Of a stretch of 64,000 bases of DNA, positions 11,401-26,400 are shown one piece after another. Position 1 is the stretch's first letter; each line of letters starts with the position of its first letter. Position numbers and translations under genes: made by a program. Source of the stretch: Narthecium ossifragum (Eukaryota > Streptophyta > Magnoliopsida > Dioscoreales > Nartheciaceae). The notes under the pieces were generated by a model that was not told the origin of the DNA, ran no database searches, and was given only the letters and a program-made list of their open reading frames with translations. Location: positions 26,515,342 to 26,579,341 of the forward strand of contig OY986965.1 of the NCBI GenBank assembly GCA_963920575.1. The letters run 5' to 3'.

Positions 11401-14400
11401 GAGATGTTTATATAGGTTGACCCGACCCGCCAAGCTGACCCGACTCTTTTATAAACGGGTTAGGCGGGTCGGGTCGGGTTGACCCGTTTAAAATCAGATC
11501 GGGTTGATAAACTTAACCAGTTTATTAAACTGGTCGGCTTCAGGTTTGGCCTTTGGGTCGAGATATTGGTGCTCGACCCGACCCGAAACCGACCCATGAA
11601 CCCGAATTGCCACCCCTAGAAATAGAAAACCTAGATAGCCTTCAAGTAAATCCGGATAGGAAGGTGAATCATGCCAGGCTATGGAAACTTGAAATGACTG
11701 CCTATCACTTCCTTCTTGGTCAGTCTCAAAGCCAACCTGACCTAGATTAGGTTTAGCTAGCTTGAGCCTAGTCCGGACCAAACGGACTCAAGTGGGTCTC
11801 GTCCGGCCTCCTCTTGGGCCGTACCCGACCTTGGAGTCGAGTGTGGTGGTGCTCTAAGCTGGCTTAGCGTGTGGCTTGGCTCGACCAGTCCTTCGCAGTC
11901 CGGGGGTAGGTCACTGTAGTAGATAACTTGTGCCCATGACTGAACATGTGATTCTACGAGTGAACTCGAATCCACTTGTATCAGAGAGAAGGATTTGATG
12001 CCCAATAAGTTGTTATCCTAGTCAAAGGTAATCAGTTAGTAATACAAAATACATTAGCAGAAGACCTTGAAGAATTGAGGGTACAATTGTCCTTTGGAAA
12101 ATTCTGAACAGAGAAATTATTTGGTCTTTGGTTGCACACTAGCTGAGAAGGCAATCCAATGGAGCATTTGGAGAAGTATGCAGATTGGGATGAATCATCA
12201 ATATGTTTCAAAACTCAATGCATGTTTGTACAGCAAGTTACTTATGCCATGTCGTGAGTTGCATTGTATCCAAGTCTCCTACAGTTTAGGTACTTATTGC
12301 ACTTGTAAGATGACTATCACAAGAAAATGGACATTGAGATTTCCTGTGGGATTGGAAGTGGGCTTATAAGAGGTCGGAGGTCCTCAAAGGTTCTTCTTAG
12401 GTAGCATTCAAACCATTTCCTAAAGTGGGAGCAGGAGGGAGTTTAGAATGTTCCTGTGACTAGATGTGCATGAATTTGTATGCCGTGACTTGATGGGCAT
12501 TGTGGCTGTAGATATTGATTACAACACTTAAGGTTAGGCTTGTGTGAAATGTTGAAAACAAATGGTTTGGTAATAGCTTGTACACTTTTCATCAGCAGTA
12601 TTTGACTTAGTATATATTCAGTGTAGTCTGAAAAATCTTAATAGTAGAAAACAAGTCCATAGATGTCTTGTCTTTATATTGAATTTCTGTATTTAAATGA
12701 TAAACTATGGCACTTAGTTATATGCATCTACATCTAATATTTACATGTATTTCCGTGGGATCACTGCTTGTAGGAAACATCACTAGAATTGGTTGTGCTT
12801 GGTGAAGATGGAGTAGTGCAATCAGTCTGTGAGCAGACTGTTTTTGGCACGATAAAAGATCTAGCTATCCTACGGTGGAACACCAGTTATCATGAAGTAG
12901 CGCCAGAGGTTGCCTCTTCATCTTTCTGTATTTTTATCGTCACCTTTTTGATTTAATGTTGTTTTCTTCTGGAGACTCATTGTCCTGGAGACTCATTGTC
13001 ACCTGTTCAATTCAATGTTTTTCTTCTGCAGGCTCAGGAGAAAGACATTTTGGTTGTTCTTTCAGATTCTGGCAAGTTGTCTTTTCTTTCCTTTTGTCCT
13101 GAAATGCACAGGTTTGCTCTATTCAATTATGGTATTATTATCATGGTGGCAATCTTTTCTTTTGTACTACTTTGTTAGATTATTGTTCTGAGTTTATTTC
13201 CAATTAATGCATACCTTTAAGTTTGTTTCTCCGGTAATGTTTTGCATTATTAATTCTGTGTTTTGATGTGCATCAGGTTCTTTGCTATCACTCATATCCA
13301 AATATCCAAGCCAGGAAACTCAAGGCATCAACTAGGAAGAATGGTGGCCGTTCATTCGCAGTAAGCTGTGACTTCAGATTTTTAATTCATTTAAGGCTAC
13401 TTCTGATAGGAAAATTTTCCTTAAGTATGAGAACCTTTGACTCTAGCAATGTGCTTAATTGGATATTCCTCCTGCTACTCCAAAGGCGTACGAAAATTTC
13501 ATCATTTCTTTGGAATTTACCTTTAGGTTATTCTCTTTCAAATAGTCTTTTTTTTTATATGGATATATTGTTCAGATATAGATCTTTGGTTTTCTTGCTC
13601 ATCCGAAGTATTATCATACTGTTGAGTTGTATTGTGCTGGCATTTGTTCTGAAATGGTGTGTACTATGGTGACGGTCCGTACAGGTACTCCACCCTTTTC
13701 TCATAGACAACACCAAGGCTGTGGGTCTAGGGCCTAGATGAGAGTGAGAGTGGGTGGGATAGAGAGAGGAGGGAAAGGGAGCGTGCTGATTTTAGGTGGC
13801 AGAGGGTTTGTGGACGTTGGACAATCGACATTTGGGAGAAGAGGAGGGAGGCGTTGGAGTTTAGAAGAGAGGAGGGCTTCGGCATCGGGAGGAGAGGCGG
13901 TTTTTTATTTAGGGTTTTCTGTTTCTAAGAAAACATAATGTAGAATTTGGTGTGATGCATTGAACTCATTAAACATCTAGAGGGCAACTTCGTATATCCT
14001 ACAAAGAGATTAAGAATCATATATTAATAATTAGAATTTTGTAAAATATTTTTTAATTTTTAATATATTTATCTTTAAATACATATTCCACATCTAATAT
14101 AACCTAATCTGGCTTAAAAATAATTTTTTATATAATTTATTCTTAAATGTTTTTAAAATATAATATATTTATCTCTTAAAACTTTCAAATACCATATATA
14201 TATGATCTTAAATTTGTGTTCTTAGATGACAAGGCAATATTTGGATAAGAAGGAAAAATTGAAGACATATGTATGATATGATAATTTAAAAATATTAAAG
14301 GATAAATACATTAGCTTCTAGTTTTTCAAAAATATTTATCAAAACTTTTAATACTAGGGAGGGGGGCAACTGAGTTAAGTGAGGGGGGGGGGGGGGGGGG

Positions 14401-17400
14401 GGGGGGGCTCAACATTAAGATTTGGGTCAAAAACAAAAGAAAAAAACTACTATCCTTAAGCAAATAGAGGAGTCTGGCCGTGGCATTAAGATTTGGGTCA
14501 AAAAACAAAAGGAAAAAACTACTCTCCTTAAGCAAATACGGGAGTCCGGCTCCGCCTATGGGGCACGCTAACTTCCTCTATATGCTTGAACTCATGACCT
14601 TAAAACAAGATATGCTGCTAGGTTTTGGGGCATGTCAATGTTGATGGTAGTATGTGTCCTATGTGAGATAAGGATTTGTAACTTCTCATTGCCGTATGCT
14701 TCTTAGATCAGTTAAGACACTAAAAATGCAGCTTGATACAATTAGCATGCAGTAGTTAGGAGCTGACTTTAGCTTGGACTCTCAAGCTTAGTGAAAGGGA
14801 TGGAACAAGAACAAGGAAAAACTTCAATCTTGAAGGCGATTGTACAATAATTTCTTTTCGTTGTTTACTCTGGGTTGAGAAGTTATTGCGTCATGCCTTG
14901 CACTTGATATTGCTATCCATTCTGCTCTTAACTCTGAACGTAAAGGGAGTTTGGAAAGAGCGGTGAGGAAGCAGAAAGGAGATTGGCTACCTAGCTTTGG
15001 ATATAGAACTGTCGTGTTAGATATTAGTGAAATAGTTGTGCTATTTCTATTATTTCCATTTTCTTGTATGAATATGCCATCAGCCTTGTTTCTTTAAATT
15101 GCTAAGCTAGATTAATTGATGGGTCCTATATGTGCCGTCTCTCAATGTTACTTCTCCCCTTATTCATAGGTTCCTCTTTCTCAACATGTATATTCATTAT
15201 TTGCGTTGATCTTAAACTACACCATTTAATTAATATTCATGTTTACATCTTATACTCTTGTTTGATGGAATTTATTTTTATTTTTTTTAAGAGTCAGAAC
15301 CCTCTATCTCTTCACTCGACTAGGTTGATGCATTGTCTTTATAGTAGTTTGTGGCAACCGAGTCATTTACTGCACCTAGAGTATTGTATGCTTGTAACAT
15401 TTCCTCAAGTTTTTGCATCCCCTTTGAGATTGAAAAGACATCGAAAATGTAGTGCTAGTTAGTCTTTGATAATGATATCGAATTTTGATGCTAGGTAAAT
15501 CTTGCTTCTTCTAGGCAACATGGAAAAAGGATTGGGTCGAGAAAGAGGGTGGTTATGGAGTGGTAGTTCCTAATGATCTTTGTGGAGTAGATGATTTGAT
15601 GAGAAGAAAAGATGTATTTGTGGTGCTTTGATTCACCTAATCAGTGTTTCTAGTTCTCCTTGATTTCTAGTACCAATCACCGAGTAACCAACAACTTCTT
15701 TATCATCTTAAAATTATTTCTTGGGAAAAAAAATTACTAGCATGGCAGTTGACTAGGATCTCAATTTGGGACATCTCATTTGAGTATAAAGATAGGACGT
15801 CAATATATTGCTATAGGCAGGGACCTCAGGAAGGGACCAAGTAGTTGCTAGAAATAAAAGTTGAAGATTTGGCTTGAATAGTCTAAGGTTAAAAGTAGGC
15901 TTGGTTTGCAATGCGTTGTTGTGGTGTAGCATTTGGTGGGTGGGGAGGTATTAGGGATAAGAGGGGCAAGCCAGTGGTAGCAAGTGGGGATTGTGGGGTA
16001 AAGTGGTCCATGGCGGGTCGCCCTGATGAAAAGAGACAAGGATTAGGTCAATTACAGAGCAGGCTAAAGCAGAGACGATGGTAATGTGGCGAAGGGGTGT
16101 GGGGTCAAAACCTGCAGGATGAAAGAGGTTGGAGGGCATGGAATTTCAGTTGAAAGGAAGTGGGTGGGATATAAGTGGTGGCATCGGGGTGTTGGAATTA
16201 GTGAAGCAACGGAAGGGGGGTTTGGGGTGTGTACTTTGGGGCAAAGGGTGTGTAGAGGGTTGGGATGAAATGTTTTTCTGTCTTTCAAGGATTCAAGCTT
16301 TTGCAAGCCTGAAAAAGAACTCGTTTGGGCCTCAAGTTTCATGCCCAACCTAAGCATGAGGCCCAAAATTTCGAGGGGCATTTTTACCATGTTATTGCTT
16401 ATTCTTCTATTCATGTCTGTTTATTTAAAGGTGTAATGCTTTCTCCTTGGATTTAATCTCCTTATTCTTTCAAACTCGGTAAGCTCAAATCAGCTCTTGG
16501 TGAGGAGAATAAGCTTATTTGAAACTCCTTAGGATATAGTTTCCTGCATATTCTTGATCCTTTTAGGGTGTTTTTGCAATTGCATTGGGCTGCATCGGGT
16601 CGAAACAGACTGAATGGGGCCAAGTTAAGAGTCTAGTCTGGTGTTTGGCTGGCCCGGATTAGGTCCTATTGATCACTCGATTTAGAATTTTAGGAATTGT
16701 GGCATTTGCTCTCCGTAAGTGAACTCCGCGATGTGAACAATGCTTGGAAAACTTCAGTGGTCAGTCGCAAGCATCGAGAGAAATTGCGTAGGTCTGACCA
16801 CTGGCTTTTGATGTTTGAGGTCCTGCTGAGTGAAAAGGCTCCTTAAACTCTGGTGGTCTGAGAATACCTCGAATTGATTCCCATGTAAGCAATGATGCCA
16901 TGCCTTCGGAGTGCAGAAAATAGCTGCCACCTCAAGATCGCGCACAGTACAGTTTCTCTCACAATGTTTTACCTAGCTAGCCATAAGTGACCACTATGCC
17001 CTCTTACATCACTAGACATCTCAGACCCTCTCTGGAGGTGCCACAATGGATCGTGTGCACAATCTCTCTATCGGGGATCACTAGAATAGGCGAGTTGGAC
17101 AGCCTCCGTATTGGCTTTGTAAATGCCTTCTGACAGGCGTCATCCCATTGGAAAGGTTTTGGTGGTCAGTCACATGCATTTTCTCACGATGCGTGTGGTT
17201 GACCTATGGAGTTGGTGGTCACTAAGCATATGCAAGAATGTCATACTTATCTACTAAGGGCATTCTTGCATATGTCTTCACTCCATGAGTAGATAAGTAT
17301 GTCATCTGCAAAAATCTTGACAAATTAATCGAGGAAATGCTGCGATACTTTGTGTATCAGGTCCATGAACACTGCGCTCGTTAGACCAAACAACATCACC

Positions 17401-20400
17401 ATGAACTCATGCTGTCCGTAACAAGTTGAAAGCTATCTTCGGAATATCTGAATCTAGATTGAAGCTAGTGGTATCCTGTACGAAGAACTATCTTCAAGAG
17501 CACCCCTAGTCACATGATCTCTTCTCACTCAAGATATTAAATGGTCCTAATGGTGATAGTTTCTCTCGTTTATAGAACACATTTAACACTAGAATCAACA
17601 AGATCTAGGTATTTAGCTTCATGACATACATTGCGAGTGCATTCGTTAGACCAAATGGCATCACCTCGACCTCCTAGCACCTTTAATGAGTCATGAAAGC
17701 CATCTTTGGGGTATCTGAATATCCGATCCTAAAATGGTGGTATCCTTTATGAAGATCTATCTTCTCTTGGGTGTTCAACAATCCTAATCACGATCACTTC
17801 CCTCCTTCATACAACACAATTAAATACCAGAATCAACAAGATCAATAGGATCATCATCATGTGCTACAAGTCAACCAAATACTTGACTATAGAGTTGAAA
17901 TGAACAGAGTCATGAATCACTTGATACATGAACCAAAATGATACGATGAAATCACCGGAATGCCAATTGCTGAAGAACGTGCAGTTTTGAGCATATTGAA
18001 TTGTCGGTCACCATTCACCTAGTGGCGGAATATACTTTGTCCTCATGCTATAATTATCACAACACAATGAAGATATTGAATGGTGAGCACAATGCAATTG
18101 GTTGCAATGTATTGAAGGCTATATAAATTTGATTAATGAACATGGCTTATGACTTGAGTTATTCTTCTAGGTGCTATAATGAACTCATCTATTAGGACTT
18201 GGAGAACTAAATTGTGATGCAAGGTTTTCTTGTCATTTGGTTACATAATTTGGTTTGCTAATCACTCAATACTGATGAAGATCGTCCAATATGGTATATT
18301 TAATTTCAGCTTCAATATCTACCCTTACAGTATCCTTTTCTTATGCATCTCTATAGTCAGCTAAAAATGGCTTAATTATCATCTTGTCATTTCCAGTGGC
18401 AGTTATATTGCTGTCAGTGCATTTGAAGACCTGTTTGCTATATATTTTGTGTCAATCTCTGCTGGAGGCGTCAACGTGAAAGAGGTCGGTATGTGAAATT
18501 TCTTCCAATACATATGTATTAAGCTTCCTTGCTGGTGAAAAATATTCTAACATCTCAAATCTAGTCCGCTTGTATGTCATGCCACATTTTATTTCAGATA
18601 CTGAAGATCTTCCCATGTCATAATTCAGAAAATATTTTATCCCCAAGATAGTGAAGTAGACACCATCACTGGGAGGGATGCTTCGAAGAATGCTATCCGT
18701 GGTACAATTTGGAGTATGTGTTTTGTATCAAAAGGCCCAGATCGAGCAACTAAAGAAGGATATAATCCAACACTGGCTGTTGTCATGCATAGGTGTGAAT
18801 TCTTCTTCCTTGTCTGTTCCAATTTTCTTGTTTTCACTATCAATCAGTATTTTGTAGAATCCTTCTGGTAGTTCTTGCTTTATGTTCTACTATTTAACAT
18901 ATTTGAGTCTCAAAATGGAGATAAGGAATCATTTCTGACTGCAGAAGTTGTTGAAATTGTAAATGCAGAAAAGGAGCTATTTCGAATGAGTTGTTCTTGT
19001 TTGTGTGGAATCGGAGGAAACAAATTATTCATGTTATTGCTCAGTACTCTGAAGGGGGACCTTTGGCACTTAGCATATGTGAAGTTCCTCACCTTCCTGG
19101 ATTTGCTCTTCTTTTTAGGTTTGGTGATGTCCTTCTGATGAACCTTGGAGATCTGCCAAATATTTGTTGTGTCCACAGAATAAATTTTAGCTGGCTTCAG
19201 CGGATAAACGCTGTAGAAGAATCATATAGAGGTTTAGATCCTCGTGAAGAAGGACTTTTCAATTTTGCTGCTTGTGCATTACTGGAGTTAAGACATTCTG
19301 CTGGCGGTTTGTTCACAAATGAGGATCCTAGACTTGGCAAGGCCAGTCCAACTTCCAAGCATGTATGTTCTTGGTGTTGGGAACCTGGCAAGTCAACTAG
19401 TTCAAAATTGATATGTTGTTTAGATACAGGTGAACTGTGTATAATTGATGTTCATGGAGAGGGTGATGCAGTTAGTCTTAATGTTTCTGACTGTCTCTAC
19501 AGGGGTTTCCCCTGCAAGGCACTTTTATGGGTCGAAGGTGGATTAATTGCTGGACTTATTGAGATGGGAGATGGGATGGTCCTTAAATTGGAACGTGGAG
19601 GGTTAAGCTATAAAAGTACTATTCAAAATATATCACCAATTTTAGACATGTGTACATTTTGTGATCATGAGGAAAAACAAGATAAAATATTTGCATGTTG
19701 TGGTACAAGTCCTCAGGGATCATTAAGGATAATCCGAAGTGGCATCAGTGCAGAAAAACTTTTGAAGACTTCTCCAACTTATCAAGGAATTACTGGTATA
19801 TGGTCATTGAAAATGAAAGAAAGTGACATGTATGATTCTTTTCTTGTATTATCGTTTGTTGAAGAGACAAGGGTGCTTTCTGTGGGTTTAAGCTTTGTTG
19901 ACGTCAGTGATGCAACGGGATTTCAGCTTGATGCCTGTACTTTGGCATGTGGTTTGGTGGCTGATGGATTGCTGGTGCAGATTCACAAGACTGGAGTGAA
20001 GCTATGTGTGCCTACTACACATGCTCATCGTGAAGGTGCCGCTCTTTCTTCGCCAGTTTGCACTTCTTGGTGCCTTAGTAGTAACCTGACCATCAGTATG
20101 GGAGCAGTTGCACATGATATTATAATTGTAGCTGCTTCTAATCCTTGCCTATTGTTTATACTTGGTATCCAACCACTTTCACAACATAAATATGAGATAT
20201 ATGAGATGCAATATGTGAGACTGCTGCATGAGGTATCCTGCATATCTATACCTCACCGTGGTGCTTATCAGGAACAATCAAGTTCTGCAACTAACTTCGT
20301 CAACAAAGAGAATGAGGGTAGTTTTCCCAAGAAATCTGAAGTTGGCAGGACTTTTGTTGTTGGCACTCATAAACCATCAGTGGAGATTTTCTCATTTTTG

Positions 20401-23400
20401 CCTGGCGAAGGTTTCAAGGTCATTGCTAATGGTATCATTTCAATAAATAATGCAGCAGGAACTCCTAAAAGTGGTTGTGTGCCAGAAGATGTGAGGCTTG
20501 TATCAGCTGATCGGTCTTATGTTCTTTCAGGATTGCGAAATGGAATGCTACTTCGTTTTGAGTGGCCTGTGATATCTTCTGTCACCCAATCAGAAAACAA
20601 CCGACGGTGGCAACTAGACCCATCTTGTTTTAGTCCTATGCATAGTTCCTCAGTATCTCCTGCGACTTTAAATTCCCCTGTTTATACAATGGATAAGGCT
20701 GAAAACTCTGTTCCTATTCTTCTTCAATTAATTGCTATCCGCCGTATTGGTATAACACCTGTGTCTCTGGTACCTCTCCATGATTCACTTGATGCGGACA
20801 TAATTGTCCTGAGTAATAGGCCTTGGTTATTGCATACTGCAAGGCACAGCCTCGCATATACATCTATCTCCTTTCAACCTGCCACTCATGCAACGCCTAT
20901 GTGTTCTGTTGATTGCCCTAAGGGAATCTTTTTTGTTGCAGAGAACAGTTTACACTTGGTAAGAGCCCTTATCTATGTAACTGTTTTATTTTCTCTGCAT
21001 GGATTGATGTGAAAGTTTATCTTTCAATTTCCCCTGTTATTGTAAGTGTTATTTCATGGCATACATTTCGTTGTTCTGATCTCCAAATTTTTTGAAACCA
21101 TCCTTTGGATGACGTTTCATTAACTCCATGCACCTCTGTTGGTTGATTCATAAGGTTTTGCTAGTTCATGTTTGTGTAAATATTTGCAGTTCAATGGACA
21201 AGCAAAAGCTGCAGCAGCATCGTCATGACACGAGATGATTCTCCATAAGACCACCATGGGAGGCACATATTAAGAAACATGGAATTACTTGTAGTGGCAT
21301 GCATATATGATGGACTTAGTGAACTACCAAGTCCTCTCTACTGTTTTACTTTTATGTGTAGTTCCGCAATGCCGTAAAGAAGAGATAAATACAATTGGTT
21401 ACACAGAGCATCCGGAACAAGTGCCCTATCAAATGTATAATTATTTCACCAACCTTATTAAAGTTTGTGCTATTGTCTGTGACAATCAAGATGAGAAATA
21501 AAAGAGATTCAAATTGAATAAACTAACTAGAAATATGCATATAAAGGATCATGTTTTCCTCCAATCTTGTTCAGCACTCTCTCCATCATGCTATATATGC
21601 AGTTGGCTTCTTTGAAATTAGATGTATATACTGACTTGTCGAATATCAGTCTCTTTTTTGCACAGGATGAGAAAGTTGATGATCGGAAAATTTGTTTGCC
21701 CCACCCCCCCCCCCCCCCCCCCCCGCCAACTCAAATCAATGACACTCCGTACTTGTCTTACTATATGTTAGATGACAAGATGCGCTTCACTCATACATCT
21801 CGCCATGTAAATCTTGGTGTACTATGCAGTAGGAGATTCGATCCTAGCCCATGTTGGCAATTATGCTAATGATGGACCAAAAGTATGTGTTCGTTGTAGC
21901 TAATGAGAGATTCTGATATCTTTCATCTGAAATATCGACACGCTCTAGCTCATCCCACCGCTCTTCTAGGATCCAAGCGAATGGACAACTGTCGTCCCTA
22001 CATTCATGCGTCGTAGTACTCCTGAACAAAATGCTGTACTAGAGTCAATCTCATACTGTGACGTGCCAAATCTTGTAATGTGCCTCACTATGTCGCATGT
22101 TTCACTGATTGATCTGCGAATGAGACATGTTATTGGAAACATGAAGTCTCGTGTAGGATAGACTCTATGGCTCCTAAGCTACATTATATTGGGTATGTAT
22201 ATTTTCATACTAGGGCTGCTGCCCCAGTGGGAAGTTGCCCTTGGGAAGCAAGAAGTGGGAATTATGGTGGATTATTGACCACCACTATTTGGCCTATCAG
22301 TGAATGCAGTGGTGGCTGCTAGCAACTAACTGCCATCCATTGCTATTGCAGTTGTGGTTGCCAACTGCCAGCCTAGCCTAAACTGCTGTCAGCTCTCGGC
22401 AGGGGGAGAGGGGGAGAAGTCCAGGTGAGAGCAGAGAGGGAGGAGGAGAAAGGAGGGCGAGGACGGCAGCTCCCTGTGTGGGCATTGGGAGCCTACACAC
22501 TTGGAACCTAACCCGTCTCATTTTCCCTCCTAGGTGCCAATTTGACAAAGAAAATCTGGATGCAAGGTTAACTTTTGAGATTGCTAAGTAGGTAGTTCTT
22601 GTTCTGCCAAGTTCAAGAACTTAATCTGCTCGCTTTTATGATCAAGACATTTGATAGTAAACAAGTTTTTGATCTTTGAATTGTGTACGTAGTTTAGCTT
22701 TGAGTATTGAAGTACAGTTTACTTTCATTTTTTTTGGTGTTCTACATCTTCAAATATGTCTTTTCATGAAAATGTTCCCCAGTTATTACTTCTCGTTCCT
22801 ATTTAGCCATTTTAAAGTGAGGGAATTTGTCAAGGATTACTGTGCCGGTAGCATTTGTTGTGTCAGTCTTTGGCTGATACAGTTCGTGATAACCACAAAA
22901 ATCATGCTGATTCTTAGACCCCTTACTGACAACACGTAACCTCACTAGGAGAGAAATATACTCGAGGCAGACTCTGTGCTGCGTATTTGTACCATGCCAA
23001 TGACAATGTACCACCACAATACCACGTGTTGACATGAATAATCCGTGATACATGTGGATGATTGGTTCTTGGTTATAAGACCTTATGCTACACGGGTGGT
23101 AAACTGAGACTACTAGACCCTAAGAAGAATCTGAGCTTTCCCACCAACTAACCTGCTAATTGAAGTTGGGGGATGTGCATCTGCATGTAAGACTGTATTA
23201 TTCATCTTTTTAAACACTAGGTTCACTAATACTAGGTATTAGCAAATTCTGTTATTGTGAGATCCATATGATATGTAGAAGCACATATGTCCCAATCTGA
23301 AGTGAACATTCGTCATCTATGTAGTTTGTAAGTCAATCCATAAGTTAAAATAGTCATGGCAATGCCATATGAACAGCAAAATGATTTGAATAAAGAAAGA

Positions 23401-26400
23401 AGTCCCTTAATGATTATCTTTTGGGAAGACAAAAGCATGAAATTTGAAATCAGTACAGAGCTACTTTCTATGTGTAAGAGAATTTAGGATGGAAAATGAA
23501 TATGTAACGTGGTACCCATTAAGAGAGCATGATAAAAGATCATATGAGTTTAGTTGTTGACCAAGATCCTGAAATTTCGAGGAAAGGAAGATCTTAAATT
23601 GGGGTGGTTATCAGTTTATGATGTGATCCGTATCTTCAGATCACCGTAGACGAGATGGGTACATATGTAAGACATGTAGTTTCAAACTTCCGAAGTGTTC
23701 GCATGGCATGGAATTTGAAACTATCTTATACTGTACGTTAAGACTGAACTTTTAAGAACTGAGCGGTGAAGGTTATCAGGAACCTATAGGAATTTTAAGA
23801 GCGTGAAATCAAACTAGTATGTACTCATTCCTATATGTAGTATCCTGAGCTCTTGCTTTATAAGCTATTCTTGATCTTGGTTGATGCGGTTGTGATGATG
23901 GTGAATTGCGACGAGAATCAAATTTTGTTTTATCATCATCTGGTGATAAGGTTATCATGTGACTATGTCCATTTAAAATATGAGAAGCCTTGTACCTAAA
24001 TAGATGGAACCATGGAATTATGGAAGTATAAGACTTGTTTAGCTTAGTATAGCTGAAATGGTTTTCTGAACATGTAAAATAGATTCATTGATGGACTGCA
24101 AGATTTACTGTCAGCCTGTAATTTGTTGAAGCATGTTAGTCCGCATAATGTGTACTATGAATGCTTTCTTCTAGAATCTGCATGGGTAATGCCTTGGGAA
24201 GTTGATAGCTCACACGCTTTGTGAGTGCAATTTAGCTGTTATCTTTACTTGTAAGTTTCTAACTTCTCAAAATGCTTGTTGCTGCTCCTGATACGGCTTA
24301 GGGCACCAAGATGTATTTTATTGGAGTGATATAATGATGATGGAATGCGTACAGAAGTTATTGAACATGGAATTATGGTTCATCATTGTAGAAACTGACA
24401 GGATTTTGTGCTTATTAATCTTTTATATGCTTACATATTTAGCTGGTAAAAGTTGTTCATCTTCTCTGTTCTATATTTTGCTGATGTCTTGATTTTATTT
24501 TACGCTCCTGAGGTTTATGCCTTATCTTGCAGGTTGAAATGATTCACTCCAAGAGGTTGAATGTGCAGAAATATTCAATTGAGGGGACTCCGCGGAAGGT
24601 TTTATACCATAGTGACAGTAAATCGTTGCTTGTAATGAGGACCGGGCTTAATGATGCTTCCTGTTCGTCAGATATTTGCCGAGTGGATCCTATGAGTGGA
24701 ACAATTCACTCACAATTCAAGTGTGATTATGGTGAAACTGCAAAATGCATGGAATTAATTAAGGTGGGAAATGAACAAGTGCTGGTTGTTGGAACTACTC
24801 AGTCTGCCGGCCGGACTATTATGCTCAGTGGAGAAGCTGAAAGGTTTGGTTTTTCACCACTTTTTGAATTTCTGAAAGCTATTTGCGGAGCCAAATATGT
24901 TAAAATATAGTTAAATCATTGCACCACAAGTTTAAAAGGTTGAAATCAGGAAGTATAATTTGTTGATGCAGCGAGTTGATTCCTTGGTTCTTATGCCTGA
25001 TGGCGAATCTTTTGAACTGTTCGTCTTCGATCAATGTTGAAAGTTTATCAGTGGTTGTGGCAAAGAACTTGCTACTAATACTCCAGTGACAGGCGTAATG
25101 AATAGATATTTAAGGTTGCCGCAATATCACTGTCATCCTAGATGCAAAAGATTTATCTTTGGATTGAATATGATCTGCAATTGGTCCTCTCAATATCAAA
25201 GTTATATTTGGCAAAGATGGCTTAGTCTCAGTCTAAACAGACCGTCACCATTGACAATGAGCAAGTGGTCCATGTGTTCTGAACGGAAGCAGATTTTTAC
25301 CTTATATGTGTTATGCTGAACTAATTACCTTAAAACATCCACTGGGTGATATTTTCATGATCGGTGGTCTTTCACATTATCCAGATTTACATCTCAATTC
25401 TCTTCATATCTTTCTAAATTGTTTTAAAAACTGGCACCCCTGACCTGGATTTTCATGCAGTTCTTAAATTGCAGATTCAGTTCCCTGATTCTTGATACTA
25501 TTATCATTTAGGGCCTGTTTGGCAGAGGGGTGGATCCGGAATCCGCCCCGCGGATTCCAAAAACGTCTTCCATCCCATTTTATGGGATCCGACTGGGATC
25601 CGACGTCGATCCAAACGCGACGGGATCCGCGCATCCCTCCCATCCCTTGCATCCCAGCGGATCCAAGGCTGCCAAACAGGCCCTTAGTTTCATCATCAAA
25701 CTTACTTTCGACCTTATAGACCTATCACAATGCATGTTTCTGTTTTTGCAAATGATAGGCGCATGCAAGATGGCTTTGATTACTATCTAAGTGTTTTAAA
25801 AGTGGGGTTCACATAGCTGCATATATGTATGCAGTTCCCTCAACCAGTCGAAATGTATATGGAACACATATTAGATTAGTCAACACAAATGTGCCTTGAG
25901 CAAGAATTTGAAGGTGTTTGGACTTTGGAGTATGTATATACTTGTTTCCTTGCATTATTAGCTTGTATAACATTTACAACAATAGGTGTTCTGGCAAAAG
26001 AAATAGTGACCTCAGGAATGATCTTGTTGTTGTTTCATAACTATGAGTGGTTGAAAAATTCGTGAAGGGCCTTTTTCTTTGTATTGTAGTGACTAAATTT
26101 CTTTGGATTCTTGAAGAATGTGACCTTCAAAGAAGAAACATCACTAGAATACGGTTATGAATAGAATAAGATGATGTTTTACTTTGGTTTTCTTTTCTTT
26201 TTTCATCGGATGAAGCTAATGTCAAGAATTCATGGAACACTTCTTTCTTGATGCGATATGAGGTTGCTTGCTTATCTTGCTCATGGTTAAGAGTTTGGAC
26301 CAATAGGAAAGAAACTTGCTACCAATTTCATGCTATCATATTTAAATCTCATCTTTCCAGTCACATTAATTATGAATCCATTTGCTCCAACAGCGTTCAA

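Noticed and set aside
17220..17300. Short inverted phrases (GTAGATAAGTATG and complement) as a hairpin RNA gene
   Set aside because: They lie within gypsy RT remnants and look like a local rearrangement, not a miRNA precursor.
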